A DNA stretch of 35,370 bases, taken from NCBI GenBank assembly GCA_934294885.1, contig CAKRAK010000025.1, positions 1 to 35,370 of the forward strand, read 5' to 3'. Origin of the DNA: an uncultured Lachnospiraceae bacterium (GTDB taxonomy: Bacteria; Bacillota; Clostridia; Lachnospirales; Lachnospiraceae). Numbering within the stretch: position 1 is the first letter of the stretch; each line of letters starts with the position of its first letter. The translations under genes and the position numbers were made by a program. This document shows, piece by piece, positions 16,901 through 25,083 of the stretch. The notes beneath the pieces are model-generated. The model searched no databases, was not told the origin of the DNA, and saw only the letters and a list, made by a program, of their open reading frames with translations.

Positions 16901-16932
16901 AATACTATATGACGTATAATATTGTTTGTCAA
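16901..16932 (-). promoter_or_regulatory. padR operon promoter with a palindromic operator over the -10
   Basis: On the - strand TTGACA (complement of 16927-16932) and TATAGT (complement of 16904-16909) are 17 bases apart. A near-palindrome at 16901-16923 (AATACTATA, five bases, TATAATATT; 8 of 9 pairs) covers the -10. Binding there would block the polymerase. That PadR is the ligand is inferred from the usual autorepression of this family. Confidence 0.7.
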
Positions 16933-16935
16933 GAA

Positions 16936-17002
16936 GTATTTTTGGAAAAATGTACTTATGGAAAAATTGTATTTATGAAAAAATTGTATTTATGAAAAAA
17001 TG
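16936..17002 (+). repeat. Four tandem copies of a 16-17-bp repeat
   Basis: Units at 16936-16951 (16 bp, most diverged), 16952-16968, 16969-16985 and 16986-17002 follow each other without spacers. The consensus is GTATTTATGAAAAAATT, and the last two copies are nearly identical. It lies between the padR promoter and the nitroreductase gene. The junction between units creates TTGTAT, and the last such junction is used as a -35 element. Confidence 0.85.
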
Positions 17003-17012
17003 ACAGTATAAT
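16984..17012 (+). promoter_or_regulatory. Promoter of the nitroreductase gene
   Basis: TTGTAT (16984-16989, inside the tandem repeat) and TATAAT (17007-17012) are 17 bases apart and lie 48 bases before the gene start. Confidence 0.6.
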
Positions 17013-17060
17013 GAAAAAGCAGGATGACGAAAAAATAATATAAATATCAGGGAGATAATA

Positions 17061-17642
17061 ATGTTTGAGGAAAGAAGAAGTATAAGAAAATATCAGAATC
17101 GAATGGTAGAGCGAGGGGATATAGAAAAGCTGATAGAGGCAGCAAGGCTTGCACCTTCTGCGAAAAACCGCCAGCCATGGAAATATATCGTGTATACCGG
17201 AGCGGAAAAAGAAACGTTATTAAATGCAATGGAACAGGGACTGGATCGAGAAGCGGCAGAGCATAACTTACTTCCTAAGTCTGCCTTCGGTCTGCCGGAT
17301 GCCTTTCATACCTTGCAGGTTATGAGACAGGCTCCGGTTGTGATTATAGTAATGAATACCAATGGTCAATCCCCTTATGAGGAGATTGACACAGACAGAA
17401 GGCTTTCTGAGATATGTGATTCCTTATCTATTGGTGCTTCCATAGAGAACATGCTTTTAAAAGCAACGCAATTGGGACTTGGAACATTATGGATAGCCAA
17501 TACCTGTTTTGCATATCATGACATGATGCAGGTAATCCAATCTCCCGGACAACTGATTGGTGCGGTCGCCCTTGGTTATCCGGATGAACAGCCTTCCAAA
17601 AGACCAAGAAAACCTTTAGAAGACATTTTGGAATTCAGATAA
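17061..17642 (+). CDS. Nitroreductase-family flavoprotein
   Basis: This 193-residue protein begins MFEERRSIRKYQNRMVERGD, the usual nitroreductase opening with the FMN-phosphate-binding Arg-Ser-x-Arg. It continues with AARLAPSAKNRQPW (FMN contact), SIGASIENMLLKATQLGLG and TLWIAN, then ALGYPDEQPSKRPRKPLE at the end. These proteins are FMN-dependent NAD(P)H oxidoreductases, and the physiological substrate is unknown. GGGAG sits before the ATG. It is transcribed away from the padR operon. Confidence 0.9.
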   Translation: MFEERRSIRKYQNRMVERGDIEKLIEAARLAPSAKNRQPWKYIVYTGAEKETLLNAMEQGLDREAAEHNLLPKSAFGLPDAFHTLQVMRQAPVVIIVMNTNGQSPYEEIDTDRRLSEICDSLSIGASIENMLLKATQLGLGTLWIANTCFAYHDMMQVIQSPGQLIGAVALGYPDEQPSKRPRKPLEDILEFR

Positions 17643-17645
17643 TTT

Positions 17646-18464
17646 CTATAATTTTATAAATTCCGGTTTGCGGTTTTTAAAGACTGTGTAGTAACGGAAG
17701 CCTACAGATGTTAATAAATCTTCGGCAACATCAAAACCAAAGCCGATATTTTCTTTTACATGGGCATCACTTCCTACGGTAATGATTTCTCCGCCCATTT
17801 CGTGATAGAGCTTTAATGCTTCTATGTGGGGATGGGCGAAACCAATCTTAGTAATGCCGGCAGTATTGATTTCAATGCCTTTTCCTTTTTCAATCAGCTC
17901 TTTTAATAAAACTTCAAAGATATCCCTGTAGTCATCAAACCGATACACAAACTCTTTATCAGGGCAGTAGCGGACTGCATAATCTAAGTGACCGTAGATA
18001 TCAAAGCCATCGGTTATTCTTGTATTTTCCACCTCTGACATGAAGTATTCCCTGTAAGCTTGTACATTGTCTTTTCCTTCATAATAGGAAGGATAATAGG
18101 GGTCACCGTTATCCAGTCTTGTAAGATGAGAGGAACCGATGATAAAGTCAAATGGATAAGCATTTGAAATGGCACTGATCTTCGGAGCCGTTTCCGGGCA
18201 GATTCCCTGTTCCACACCAAGCATAACCTGAATTTTATCTTTGTATCGTTCCCTTAATTCCAGAATCTTTTTTGTATAAGCATCAAAATCCAGCTGAAAT
18301 GTCATAGTCGGATCTGCCGGATTCACCGGAAAATCCGTATCATGATGGTCTGTAAAATAAATAAATTGAAATCCCTTGTTAATAGCGGTTTCTATAATGT
18401 TTTCCGGTTTTTCTTCGGAATCACTGGAAAAACAAGAATGAACGTGCATATCTGTAAGTAACAT
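17646..18464 (-). CDS. hisJ: PHP-domain phosphatase, HisJ-like histidinol-phosphatase
   Basis: This 272-residue protein contains the PHP metal-binding motifs: DMHVHS (His7, His9), TDHHD (39-42), GVEQG, SSHL, GHLDY and SDAH near the C-terminus. Together they bind a trinuclear metal site for phosphoester hydrolysis. The length and the motif order fit histidinol-phosphatase HisJ (last-but-one steps of histidine synthesis). No other his gene is nearby, so the substrate is inferred from family likeness only. GAAGGG precedes the start on the - strand. It converges on the nitroreductase gene with only three bases between the stops. Confidence 0.78.
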   Translation of the reverse strand: MLLTDMHVHSCFSSDSEEKPENIIETAINKGFQFIYFTDHHDTDFPVNPADPTMTFQLDFDAYTKKILELRERYKDKIQVMLGVEQGICPETAPKISAISNAYPFDFIIGSSHLTRLDNGDPYYPSYYEGKDNVQAYREYFMSEVENTRITDGFDIYGHLDYAVRYCPDKEFVYRFDDYRDIFEVLLKELIEKGKGIEINTAGITKIGFAHPHIEALKLYHEMGGEIITVGSDAHVKENIGFGFDVAEDLLTSVGFRYYTVFKNRKPEFIKL

Positions 18465-18520
18465 TTTATCCCTTCTTTCTATTTTCTATATATTTATTGG
18501 ATATTTGTGAAATGTTTAGC

Positions 18521-18548
18521 ATCCTACAAAGAAAAAATCGTTTTGCAA
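18521..18548 (-). promoter_or_regulatory. Possible promoter of the PHP phosphatase gene
   Basis: On the - strand TTGCAA (complement of 18543-18548) and TAGGAT (complement of 18521-18526) are 16 bases apart, about 57 bases before the start. The -10 is a moderate match. Confidence 0.35.
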
Positions 18549-18752
18549 ACTTCCGGATTATGGTTTGAAAAATATCAAAAACTATGATTATATTATCACA
18601 GGGAAAAAATGACGTCCACCAATATCATGCGTTTCTTATAGTAAAATATCAGTTTGGTAAATATTCGTTGGTAAGCAGTAGAAGAATAGAAAAAGATGAA
18701 TAACCCCTTCTTCCTATCACATAAATAAATCATATAATTAATGAGAAAAACA

Positions 18753-18896
18753 GCTTTCGAAAGCAGATGATGGATTTCTGAAAAGGACATCTGCTCCCGT
18801 CGGTACTTAATAAGTGCGAAGCACGAATTTAGTACCGCTACGAGGAGCAGACAGTGGGAACGGTCCTTGTAAGAAATCATCACTGCGAAAGAAAGC
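18753..18896 (+). repeat. Structured non-coding element, copy A of the CGGTACTTAA family
   Basis: The whole stretch folds as one long interrupted hairpin. From outside in, the paired arms are: GCTTTC 18753-58 with 18891-96; GCAG 18763-66 with 18883-86 (a GAAA/GAAA internal loop between them); TGATG(g)ATTTCT 18768-79 with 18872-82; AAGGAC 18783-88 with 18863-68; TCTGCTCC 18790-97 with 18844-51; CGGTACT 18801-07 with 18831-37; and GTGC 18814-17 with 18821-24, capped by GAA. The core CGGTACTTAA and TTTAGTACCGCT is shared exactly with copy B at 26077-26290, while the supporting stems differ. It lies in the 624-base gap between hisJ and gap, upstream of the gap promoter, so it is not part of the main gap leader. 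The remainder of that gap holds only promoters. Confidence 0.75.
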
Positions 18897-18988
18897 GTCC
18901 GGTTAGGAAAAACATGGACATTATCATAGAAATTATCTGTTATAACCGTTAGGATTGAAAAAAATGGCAATAATTCAAGAAATACCTC

Positions 18989-19017
18989 TTGAAATTTCAA
19001 ATTAAAAAAGGTATTAT
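18989..19017 (+). promoter_or_regulatory. Promoter of gap
   Basis: TTGAAA (18989-18994) and TATTAT (19012-19017) are 17 bases apart, giving a leader of about 65 bases before the gap ATG at 19089. Confidence 0.6.
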
Positions 19018-19088
19018 AGGTGCAAGGTAATCTGATTTAACAGGGTTGCCGCAATTAAATAATTCAAAACTTTAGGAGGAATTTATTC

Positions 19089-20126
19089 ATGGCAGTAAAA
19101 GTTGCAATCAATGGATTTGGACGTATTGGACGTCTTGCATTCAGACAGATGTTCGGAGCAGAAGGTTATGATGTAGTTGCTATCAACGATTTAACAAAGC
19201 CTTCAATGCTTGCAGATCTTCTCAAGTATGATACAGCACAGGGTGGTTACTGTGGTAAGATTGGTGAGAACCTTCATACAGTAGAAGCTGATGATGAAGC
19301 TAACACAATCACAGTTGATGGTAAGACACTTACAATTTACAAAGAGGCAGATGCTAACAATCTTCCTTGGGGTAAGATTGGTGTTGACGTAGTTCTTGAG
19401 TGTACAGGTTTCTATTGCTCAAAGGATAAGTCAATGGCTCATATCAATGCAGGTGCTAAGAAGGTTGTTATTTCAGCTCCAGCTGGTAACGATCTTAAGA
19501 CTATCGTATTCTCAGTTAACCAGGATACATTAACAGCTGATGATCAGATTATTTCTGCAGCTTCTTGTACAACAAACTGTCTTGCACCAATGGCTAAGGC
19601 ATTAAATGATTACGCTCCAATCCAGTCAGGTATCATGTCTACAATTCATGCTTACACAGGTGACCAGATGATTCTTGATGGACCACATAGAAAAGGTGAT
19701 TTAAGAAGAGCAAGAGCAGGTGCTGCTAACATCGTTCCTAACTCAACAGGTGCTGCTAAGGCAATCGGCTTAGTTATCCCAGAGTTAAACGGTAAGTTAA
19801 TCGGTTCTGCACAGAGAGTTCCAGTTCCAACAGGTTCTACTACAATCTTAACAGCAGTTGTTAAGGGTGCTGATGTAACAGTTGACGGAATTAACGCTGC
19901 AATGAAAGCTGCTGCTTCTGAGTCATTCGGATACAACACAGATCCTATCGTATCTTCAGATGTTATCGGTATGAGATATGGTTCATTATTTGATGCTACT
20001 CAGACAATGGTATCTAAGATCGCTGATGACTTATATGAGGTTCAGGTAGTTTCTTGGTATGATAACGAGAACTCATACACAAGCCAGATGGTTCGTACAA
20101 TTAAGTACTTCGCTGAATTAGCATAA
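19089..20126 (+). CDS. gap: Glyceraldehyde-3-phosphate dehydrogenase, type I
   Basis: This enzyme oxidises glyceraldehyde 3-phosphate to 1,3-bisphosphoglycerate with NAD in glycolysis. The 345 residues are of normal length. The Rossmann motif GFGRIG is at 9-14, Asp34 in AINDLT favours NAD over NADP, and the catalytic Cys160 is in ASCTTNC. HAYTGDQ and the RRARAGAANIVP phosphate-binding region are present, as is WYDNENSYTSQ near the end. AGGAGG is 8 bases before the ATG. Codon use leans to AAG, AAC and TTC, as in highly expressed genes. It has its own promoter and a strong terminator, so pgk must be started separately or by read-through. Confidence 0.98.
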   Translation: MAVKVAINGFGRIGRLAFRQMFGAEGYDVVAINDLTKPSMLADLLKYDTAQGGYCGKIGENLHTVEADDEANTITVDGKTLTIYKEADANNLPWGKIGVDVVLECTGFYCSKDKSMAHINAGAKKVVISAPAGNDLKTIVFSVNQDTLTADDQIISAASCTTNCLAPMAKALNDYAPIQSGIMSTIHAYTGDQMILDGPHRKGDLRRARAGAANIVPNSTGAAKAIGLVIPELNGKLIGSAQRVPVPTGSTTILTAVVKGADVTVDGINAAMKAAASESFGYNTDPIVSSDVIGMRYGSLFDATQTMVSKIADDLYEVQVVSWYDNENSYTSQMVRTIKYFAELA

Positions 20127-20152
20127 TTCCAGTTGAATTTTTAATTGACCTT

Positions 20153-20186
20153 AAGGGTCCGGTCTTCGTGGACCGGACCCTTTTTT
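20153..20186 (+). terminator. Intrinsic terminator of gap
   Basis: A 12-bp perfect stem (20153-20164 with 20171-20182, core GGGTCCGGTC) with a TTCGTG loop is followed by a run of Ts. Confidence 0.95.
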
Positions 20187-20255
20187 ATATGACGTTGCGG
20201 TTTTACTGATATGAATAAATATTTAGATTGTCTGACGTTTATAGTTATGAAAGTT

Positions 20256-20311
20256 TCGTAGATTCTTCTACGACAATAAAGACATGCCTCGACAGATTTG
20301 CAACATGTCTT
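20256..20311 (+). promoter_or_regulatory. Two-hairpin leader in front of pgk
   Basis: Two perfect stems lie back to back before pgk: TCGTAGA 20256-62 with 20267-73, and AAGACATG 20279-86 with 20304-11. The AGGAGG of pgk lies 20 bases after the second. They probably form the 5' leader of a separately started pgk-tpiA mRNA. No known riboswitch is recognised, and no convincing -35/-10 pair was found in 20187-20255. Confidence 0.5.
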
Positions 20312-20344
20312 ATATATAAAATTTTTAATAGGAGGATTTTTGTT

Positions 20345-21559
20345 ATGTCATTAAACAAAAAATCAGTAGATGATATTAATGTAAAGGGTAAACGTGTACT
20401 TTGCAGATGTGATTTCAATGTACCTTTAAAGGATGGACAGATTACAGATGAGAATCGTCTCGTTGCAGCACTTCCAACAATTAAGAAGTTGATTGCAGAT
20501 GGTGGTAAGGTTATTCTTTGCTCACATTTAGGTAAGGTTAAGACAGAGGAAGATAAGAAGACTAAGACTTTAGCTCCTGTAGCAGCTCGTCTTTCTGAGT
20601 TATTAGACAAAGAAGTTAAGTTTGTTCCAAGCTTAGAAGTTGTTGATGATACAGTTAGAGCAGCAGTTGATGCTATGAACGATGGAGACGTTATCTTATT
20701 AGAGAATACACGTTTCCGTGCTGAAGAGACAAAGAATGGTGAAGCATTCAGCAAGGATTTAGCTTCTATCTGTGATGTATTTGTTAACGATGCATTCGGT
20801 ACAGCTCATAGAGCACATTGTTCTAATGTTGGTGTTGCAAGTCTTGTTGATACTGCAGTAGTTGGTTACTTAATGCAGAAGGAGATTGATTTCTTAGGAA
20901 ATGCAGTTGAGAATCCGGTTCGCCCATTTGTTGCTATTTTAGGTGGTGCTAAGGTTGCTGACAAGTTAAACGTTATCGATAACTTACTTGAGAAGTGCGA
21001 TACTTTAATCATTGGTGGTGGTATGGCATACACATTCTTAAAGGCTAAGGGATACGAGATTGGTAAGTCATTAGTTGATGATACAAAGATTGATTACTGT
21101 AAGGAAATGATGGCTAAGGCTGATAAGCTTGGCAAGAAGTTATTACTTCCTGTTGATTCTGTTATGATTAATGATTTCCCTAATCCAATTGATGATCCAA
21201 GTATTGAGACAGAAGTATTCCCTGCAGATGCAATGTCAGCTGATAAGGAAGCTTGTGATATCGGACCTAAGACGATTGAGTTATATGCAGAGGCTGCTAA
21301 GACAGCTAAGACAGTTGTTTGGAATGGACCTATGGGTGTATTTGAGAACCCTGTTCTTGCAAAAGGAACAAAGGCAGTTGCAGCTGCATTGGCTGAGACA
21401 GATGCTACAACTATTATTGGTGGTGGTGATTCAGCAGCAGCAGTTAATATTTTAGGATATGGTCCAAAGATGAGCCACATTTCTACAGGTGGTGGAGCTT
21501 CTCTTGAGTTCTTAGAGGGTAAGGAGCTTCCTGGTGTAGCAGCAGCAAATGACAAATAA
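20345..21559 (+). CDS. pgk: Phosphoglycerate kinase
   Basis: This enzyme transfers phosphate from 1,3-bisphosphoglycerate to ADP, the first ATP-forming step of glycolysis. The 404 residues are a normal length. Landmarks are RCDFNVPLKDG, SHLGKVKTEEDKKTKTLAPV, LLENTRFRAEETKN, NDAFGTAHRAHCSN, FVAILGGAKVADK, VWNGPMGVFE and GGGDSAAAV (nucleotide loop). The reading frame is open upstream to 20228, but AGGAGG stands just before the ATG at 20345, and family alignment starts at MSLNKKSVDDI. Twelve to twenty bases separate it from tpiA, so they are co-transcribed. Confidence 0.98.
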   Translation: MSLNKKSVDDINVKGKRVLCRCDFNVPLKDGQITDENRLVAALPTIKKLIADGGKVILCSHLGKVKTEEDKKTKTLAPVAARLSELLDKEVKFVPSLEVVDDTVRAAVDAMNDGDVILLENTRFRAEETKNGEAFSKDLASICDVFVNDAFGTAHRAHCSNVGVASLVDTAVVGYLMQKEIDFLGNAVENPVRPFVAILGGAKVADKLNVIDNLLEKCDTLIIGGGMAYTFLKAKGYEIGKSLVDDTKIDYCKEMMAKADKLGKKLLLPVDSVMINDFPNPIDDPSIETEVFPADAMSADKEACDIGPKTIELYAEAAKTAKTVVWNGPMGVFENPVLAKGTKAVAAALAETDATTIIGGGDSAAAVNILGYGPKMSHISTGGGASLEFLEGKELPGVAAANDK

Positions 21560-21577
21560 TCTAAAGGAGAATTGAAA

Positions 21578-22324
21578 ATGGCTAGAAGAAGAATTATTGC
21601 CGGCAACTGGAAAATGAACAAGACTCCAAGTGAGGCAGTTGCATTGGTTAATGAATTAAAAGATTTAGTAAAGAATGATGATGTAGATGTTGTATATTGT
21701 GTTCCTGCAATTGATATTGTACCTGTTGTTGAAGCAACAAAGGGAAGCAATGTAGCAGTTGGTGCTGAGAACATGTATTTCGAAGAGAGCGGTGCTTACA
21801 CAGGTGAGATTTCTGCTGCAATGTTAGTAGATGCAGGTGTTAAGTATGTAATTCTTGGACATTCTGAGCGTCGTGACTACTTCAAAGAGGATGATGTTTT
21901 ATTAAACAAGAAGGTTAAGAAGGCTTTCGAAGCCGGATTAACTCCAATCCTTTGCTGTGGTGAGACATTAGAGCAGAGAGAATTAGGTGTTACTATGGAC
22001 TGGATCCGTCTTCAGATTAAGTCTGATTTAGCCGGAATCACAGCAGATCAGGTTAAGAAGCTTGTAATTGCTTACGAGCCAATCTGGGCTATCGGTACAG
22101 GTAAGACAGCTACAGCAGATCAGGCACAGGAAGTATGTAAGGGCATCCGTGATTTGATTGCAGAGGTTTATGACACAGATACAGCAGAAGCAGTTCGTAT
22201 TCAGTATGGCGGTTCTATGAATGCAGGTAATGCAAAAGAATTACTTGCTAAGCCGGATATTGATGGTGGATTAATCGGTGGTGCATCATTAAAGGCTGAA
22301 TTTGGTCAGGTTGTAAATGCATAA
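21578..22324 (+). CDS. tpiA: Triosephosphate isomerase
   Basis: This enzyme interconverts dihydroxyacetone phosphate and glyceraldehyde 3-phosphate. The 248 residues fit a TIM barrel: AGNWKMN (substrate Asn and Lys at the start), GAENMYFEESGAYTGE, LGHSERR with the catalytic His, AYEPIWAIGTGKTA with the catalytic Glu, and the phosphate loop YGGSMNAGN, then GGLIGGASL at the end. A TTG at 21572 is in frame, but AAAGGAG is 8 bases from the ATG at 21578, which is the better start. Confidence 0.98.
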   Translation: MARRRIIAGNWKMNKTPSEAVALVNELKDLVKNDDVDVVYCVPAIDIVPVVEATKGSNVAVGAENMYFEESGAYTGEISAAMLVDAGVKYVILGHSERRDYFKEDDVLLNKKVKKAFEAGLTPILCCGETLEQRELGVTMDWIRLQIKSDLAGITADQVKKLVIAYEPIWAIGTGKTATADQAQEVCKGIRDLIAEVYDTDTAEAVRIQYGGSMNAGNAKELLAKPDIDGGLIGGASLKAEFGQVVNA

Positions 22325-22400
22325 TAATCCTTTACATTGATAATGGTGATTGATTTTCCGGATAGGAAAATCCTTGTATATCTGAAAATGATATAATTTT

Positions 22401-22432
22401 AGCCGGCACTCTTTTGGGTGTCGGCTTTTTTT
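22401..22432 (+). terminator. Intrinsic terminator of pgk-tpiA
   Basis: An 11-bp stem (AGCCGGCACTC with GGGTGTCGGCT, two G-U pairs) is followed by seven Ts. The G-U pairs and the T-run both favour the + strand. Confidence 0.92.
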
Positions 22433-22469
22433 GTGGTATCATATCATAAGCTAATCGGCAATGTTCCCT

Positions 22470-23873
22470 TTAGAATTGGAAGTAGATAAATGCATTATAG
22501 GAGCTTGCGATGATGTATAAAATATCCAAAAGCAATAATGCAAAGATAAATACATATTCCAATCCCTGAAACAGAATATGATTATTGGTTTTTGTTTTAC
22601 AATAGATATATAATTTCTTTAATGCCGGTGTCATAGCAATAAAACCGACAATCCAAAATGTTTTGTAGTTAATCAGATAACGACACAGGTCATTTACACT
22701 GTTGTTATCCCATGAGAATGAGAACAGTGTTTTGATATAAGTAACGGCTGCGGTCAGATTATTGGAGCGGAAGAGCACCCAACCGATATTGATTAACAGG
22801 AACGTAATTACATACCGTATGAAAACAGGTATTTTAGTCAGAACATTTTTAAGGATGTATTTTTCCATGAATAATAATACAAAATAATATAATCCCCATA
22901 CAATAAATGTCCATGCAGCACCGTGCCATAGTCCGGTTAATGCCCATACAACGAACATATTGAATATCTGTCTGTAGGGACCTACCCGGTTGCCGCCTAA
23001 TGGGATATATACATAATCCCGGAACCAGGATGATAATGACATGTGCCATCTTCTCCAAAATTCTGTAATGCTGGTAGAAATATACGGATAATTAAAGTTT
23101 TCGCAAAAATCAAATCCGAATACTTTACCAAGACCAATTGCCATATCGGAGTATCCGCTAAAATCAAAGAAAATCTGAAGGGTATAGGCAAGCATACCAA
23201 CCCATGCCAGTCCGGTGTCTAATTTTGCTTCGTCAAAGACATAATCGGCAATGATACCGAAGGTATCTGCTAAGATAATCTTTTTGCAAAGTCCGATGGT
23301 AAATCGTTCCAGACCATATACAATCTTGTTAATATTTTCGGAGCGTTCGCTAATCTGGGCTGCAACGGAGTCATAACGTACGATAGGACCGGCAACCAGC
23401 TGTGGAAAGAGGGAGATGTAAAGTGCTACATTAAATGGATTTTTCTGATACAGATCATTTTGTCTGTAGACATCTACCACGTAACTGAGTCCCTGAAATG
23501 TAAAAAACGAGATTCCGATAGGAAGGGCAATATTTTTCAACGGATGTTCTGTATGAAACAACGTATTAAAGTTTGTTATGATAAAGTCTGTATATTTGAA
23601 GTATCCAAGAATCAGACAGTTTAATACAACGCTTAGGAATAAAATGATCTTCTGAAAACTCTTTTTTCGATAGCTTGCAATCAGAAAACCGCCAAGCCAG
23701 TTTACGAAAATGGATAAAAATAAGATCAAAAGGTAAGAAGGCTTGTTCCATCCGTAAAAAACCAAGCTGTATAATAGAAGAAGGGTATTTCTTCCCTTTT
23801 TGGGAAAGATAAAATACAGTAATATTAAACTCGGTAAAAAGATAAATAAAAATATATAACTGGAAAAGACCAT
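22470..23873 (-). CDS. MBOAT-family O-acyltransferase (AlgI/DltB-like)
   Basis: This 467-residue polytopic membrane protein has the MBOAT landmarks: FPQLVAGPIVRY (about 156-167), FFDFSGYSDMAIGLG (about 235-249), FWRRWHMSLSSWFRDYVYIPLGG (272-294) and ALTGLWHGAAW with the presumed catalytic His317. This is closest to the alginate O-acetylase AlgI subgroup, which moves acetyl groups across the membrane to an outside polysaccharide. It lies three bases after the DHHY gene, its expected partner, and converges with tpiA. The glycan it modifies is not known from the window. Confidence 0.93.
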   Translation of the reverse strand: MVFSSYIFLFIFLPSLILLYFIFPKKGRNTLLLLYSLVFYGWNKPSYLLILFLSIFVNWLGGFLIASYRKKSFQKIILFLSVVLNCLILGYFKYTDFIITNFNTLFHTEHPLKNIALPIGISFFTFQGLSYVVDVYRQNDLYQKNPFNVALYISLFPQLVAGPIVRYDSVAAQISERSENINKIVYGLERFTIGLCKKIILADTFGIIADYVFDEAKLDTGLAWVGMLAYTLQIFFDFSGYSDMAIGLGKVFGFDFCENFNYPYISTSITEFWRRWHMSLSSWFRDYVYIPLGGNRVGPYRQIFNMFVVWALTGLWHGAAWTFIVWGLYYFVLLFMEKYILKNVLTKIPVFIRYVITFLLINIGWVLFRSNNLTAAVTYIKTLFSFSWDNNSVNDLCRYLINYKTFWIVGFIAMTPALKKLYIYCKTKTNNHILFQGLEYVFIFALLLLDILYIIASSYNAFIYFQF

Positions 23874-23875
23874 AA

Positions 23876-25051
23876 CTACCTCACTTTACTCTTGTTGCTT
23901 GGATTATTTTCATATACATCATTACGAATTACTACGATATAATCCGGCTTGTTTTCTAATATATATTCGGTCATTACGCCCTCGTAATAACGTGGGTCAA
24001 TGGATTCTACTTTATTAAAATTATAAACACTGTACATTTCCAATATGTTTGTAAAGGAATAACCGATATAACAGATGTCCGGCAAGGAAGTTCTGTTGGT
24101 ATCCACTACCGTATTTGCAATATTACCTCCCATAAAGGTTGCATAATCATTTACACTCTTATCATAAAGAGGGGTGTCGCATTCTTCTCCGTTATCATAT
24201 CGGGTATAGGAAGGCATATCCTTTGGAATTGCAAAGGTCATATGGTCGCAGTCGATGGAACCGCCATCACCAATCTTTTGGAGATACGAGCCTACCAGTC
24301 GATCCGGATTCTCATCCTGTTCCAGGTCGTTCCATTCCGGAAATGACAGGCTTTGGGAATCCATATCGTTAATGGTTGATAACAATTCCCGATATACATA
24401 ATAGGCACCTAATACGGTATAGTGGTGGTCTGTTGCATAATAGATATATTCATCCTTATGTGCTTTTAACAGATCATAGGTTTCTATGGCTGTAATTCCC
24501 TTTTTCTGAACATTTTCCATTGTTTTTTCACGGAAAAGTGCTTCATGTTCATCATTTCTGTTATAGAATGCAGGATATGTCTCGCTGTAAAGAACATTCT
24601 TAGACGGTACATCCAGATAAATAACCTTGCCGCCGTAGGTATCAGCAGCGTCCTGTAATATTTCAAGGGCATTTGCCTGACTAAGTCCATAGGTATCCGT
24701 GTTGGATTGGGAATCATCCACATATTCATTTACCGGAAGAATATAATCATCCTTACCGTGAACATAGCCAAGCCGTTCTTTCAAGCTGATATGATCCAGA
24801 AAATTGTAGTAGCCGGTCAATAAATCGTCTCTGTGTATAACCTGTTCCTTGCAGTAGCTTTCTATTGAAGAAAACCACTCGCCGGAAAGTATCGTGTCTT
24901 TTGTAGGCGGAGTATATTGTAATAGGAAACGATTTTCTTTTATGGATCTTTTTGCATCCGGTGTTATGACAGATGCCACAGAAATAAATATCAATACCAG
25001 TAAAAACAATATGGTAAACACATACATTAATTTTTTGTTGTTATCTTTCAT
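23876..25051 (-). CDS. Secreted DHHY/AlgX-AlgJ-like acetyltransferase partner
   Basis: The 391-residue protein has one N-terminal membrane helix (about 8-29) and an extracytoplasmic SGNH-like domain. The motif KENRFLLQYTPP follows the helix, DVPSKN is at about 147-152, and the catalytic-type ATDHHYTVLGAY is at 206-217 (Asp208, His209). These match the DHHW/AlgX-like group that completes acetyl transfer begun by an MBOAT protein. Upstream, the frame is open to 25093, but GGAGG is 5 bases before the ATG at 25051 and the helix follows at once, so I chose that start. Together with the MBOAT gene it makes a two-gene operon. Confidence 0.85.
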   Translation of the reverse strand: MKDNNKKLMYVFTILFLLVLIFISVASVITPDAKRSIKENRFLLQYTPPTKDTILSGEWFSSIESYCKEQVIHRDDLLTGYYNFLDHISLKERLGYVHGKDDYILPVNEYVDDSQSNTDTYGLSQANALEILQDAADTYGGKVIYLDVPSKNVLYSETYPAFYNRNDEHEALFREKTMENVQKKGITAIETYDLLKAHKDEYIYYATDHHYTVLGAYYVYRELLSTINDMDSQSLSFPEWNDLEQDENPDRLVGSYLQKIGDGGSIDCDHMTFAIPKDMPSYTRYDNGEECDTPLYDKSVNDYATFMGGNIANTVVDTNRTSLPDICYIGYSFTNILEMYSVYNFNKVESIDPRYYEGVMTEYILENKPDYIVVIRNDVYENNPSNKSKVR

Positions 25052-25083
25052 AACTGCCTCCGAAAAAATGCTTAAACATTTAA

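Noticed and set aside
16936..17002. CRISPR array
   Set aside because: Units are directly adjacent without spacers and are only 16-17 bp; no cas genes are in the window.
18753..18896. Hammerhead or twister ribozyme in element A or B
   Set aside because: I could not place the required conserved core nucleotides of either ribozyme around the stems; only general hairpin structure is supported.
18596..19000. 134-codon frame on the - strand
   Set aside because: It covers the structured element A and the gap promoter, has no ribosome binding site and no recognisable domain.
20228..20344. 39-residue N-terminal extension of phosphoglycerate kinase
   Set aside because: The extension lies in the hairpin leader, and AGGAGG plus family length fix the start at 20345.
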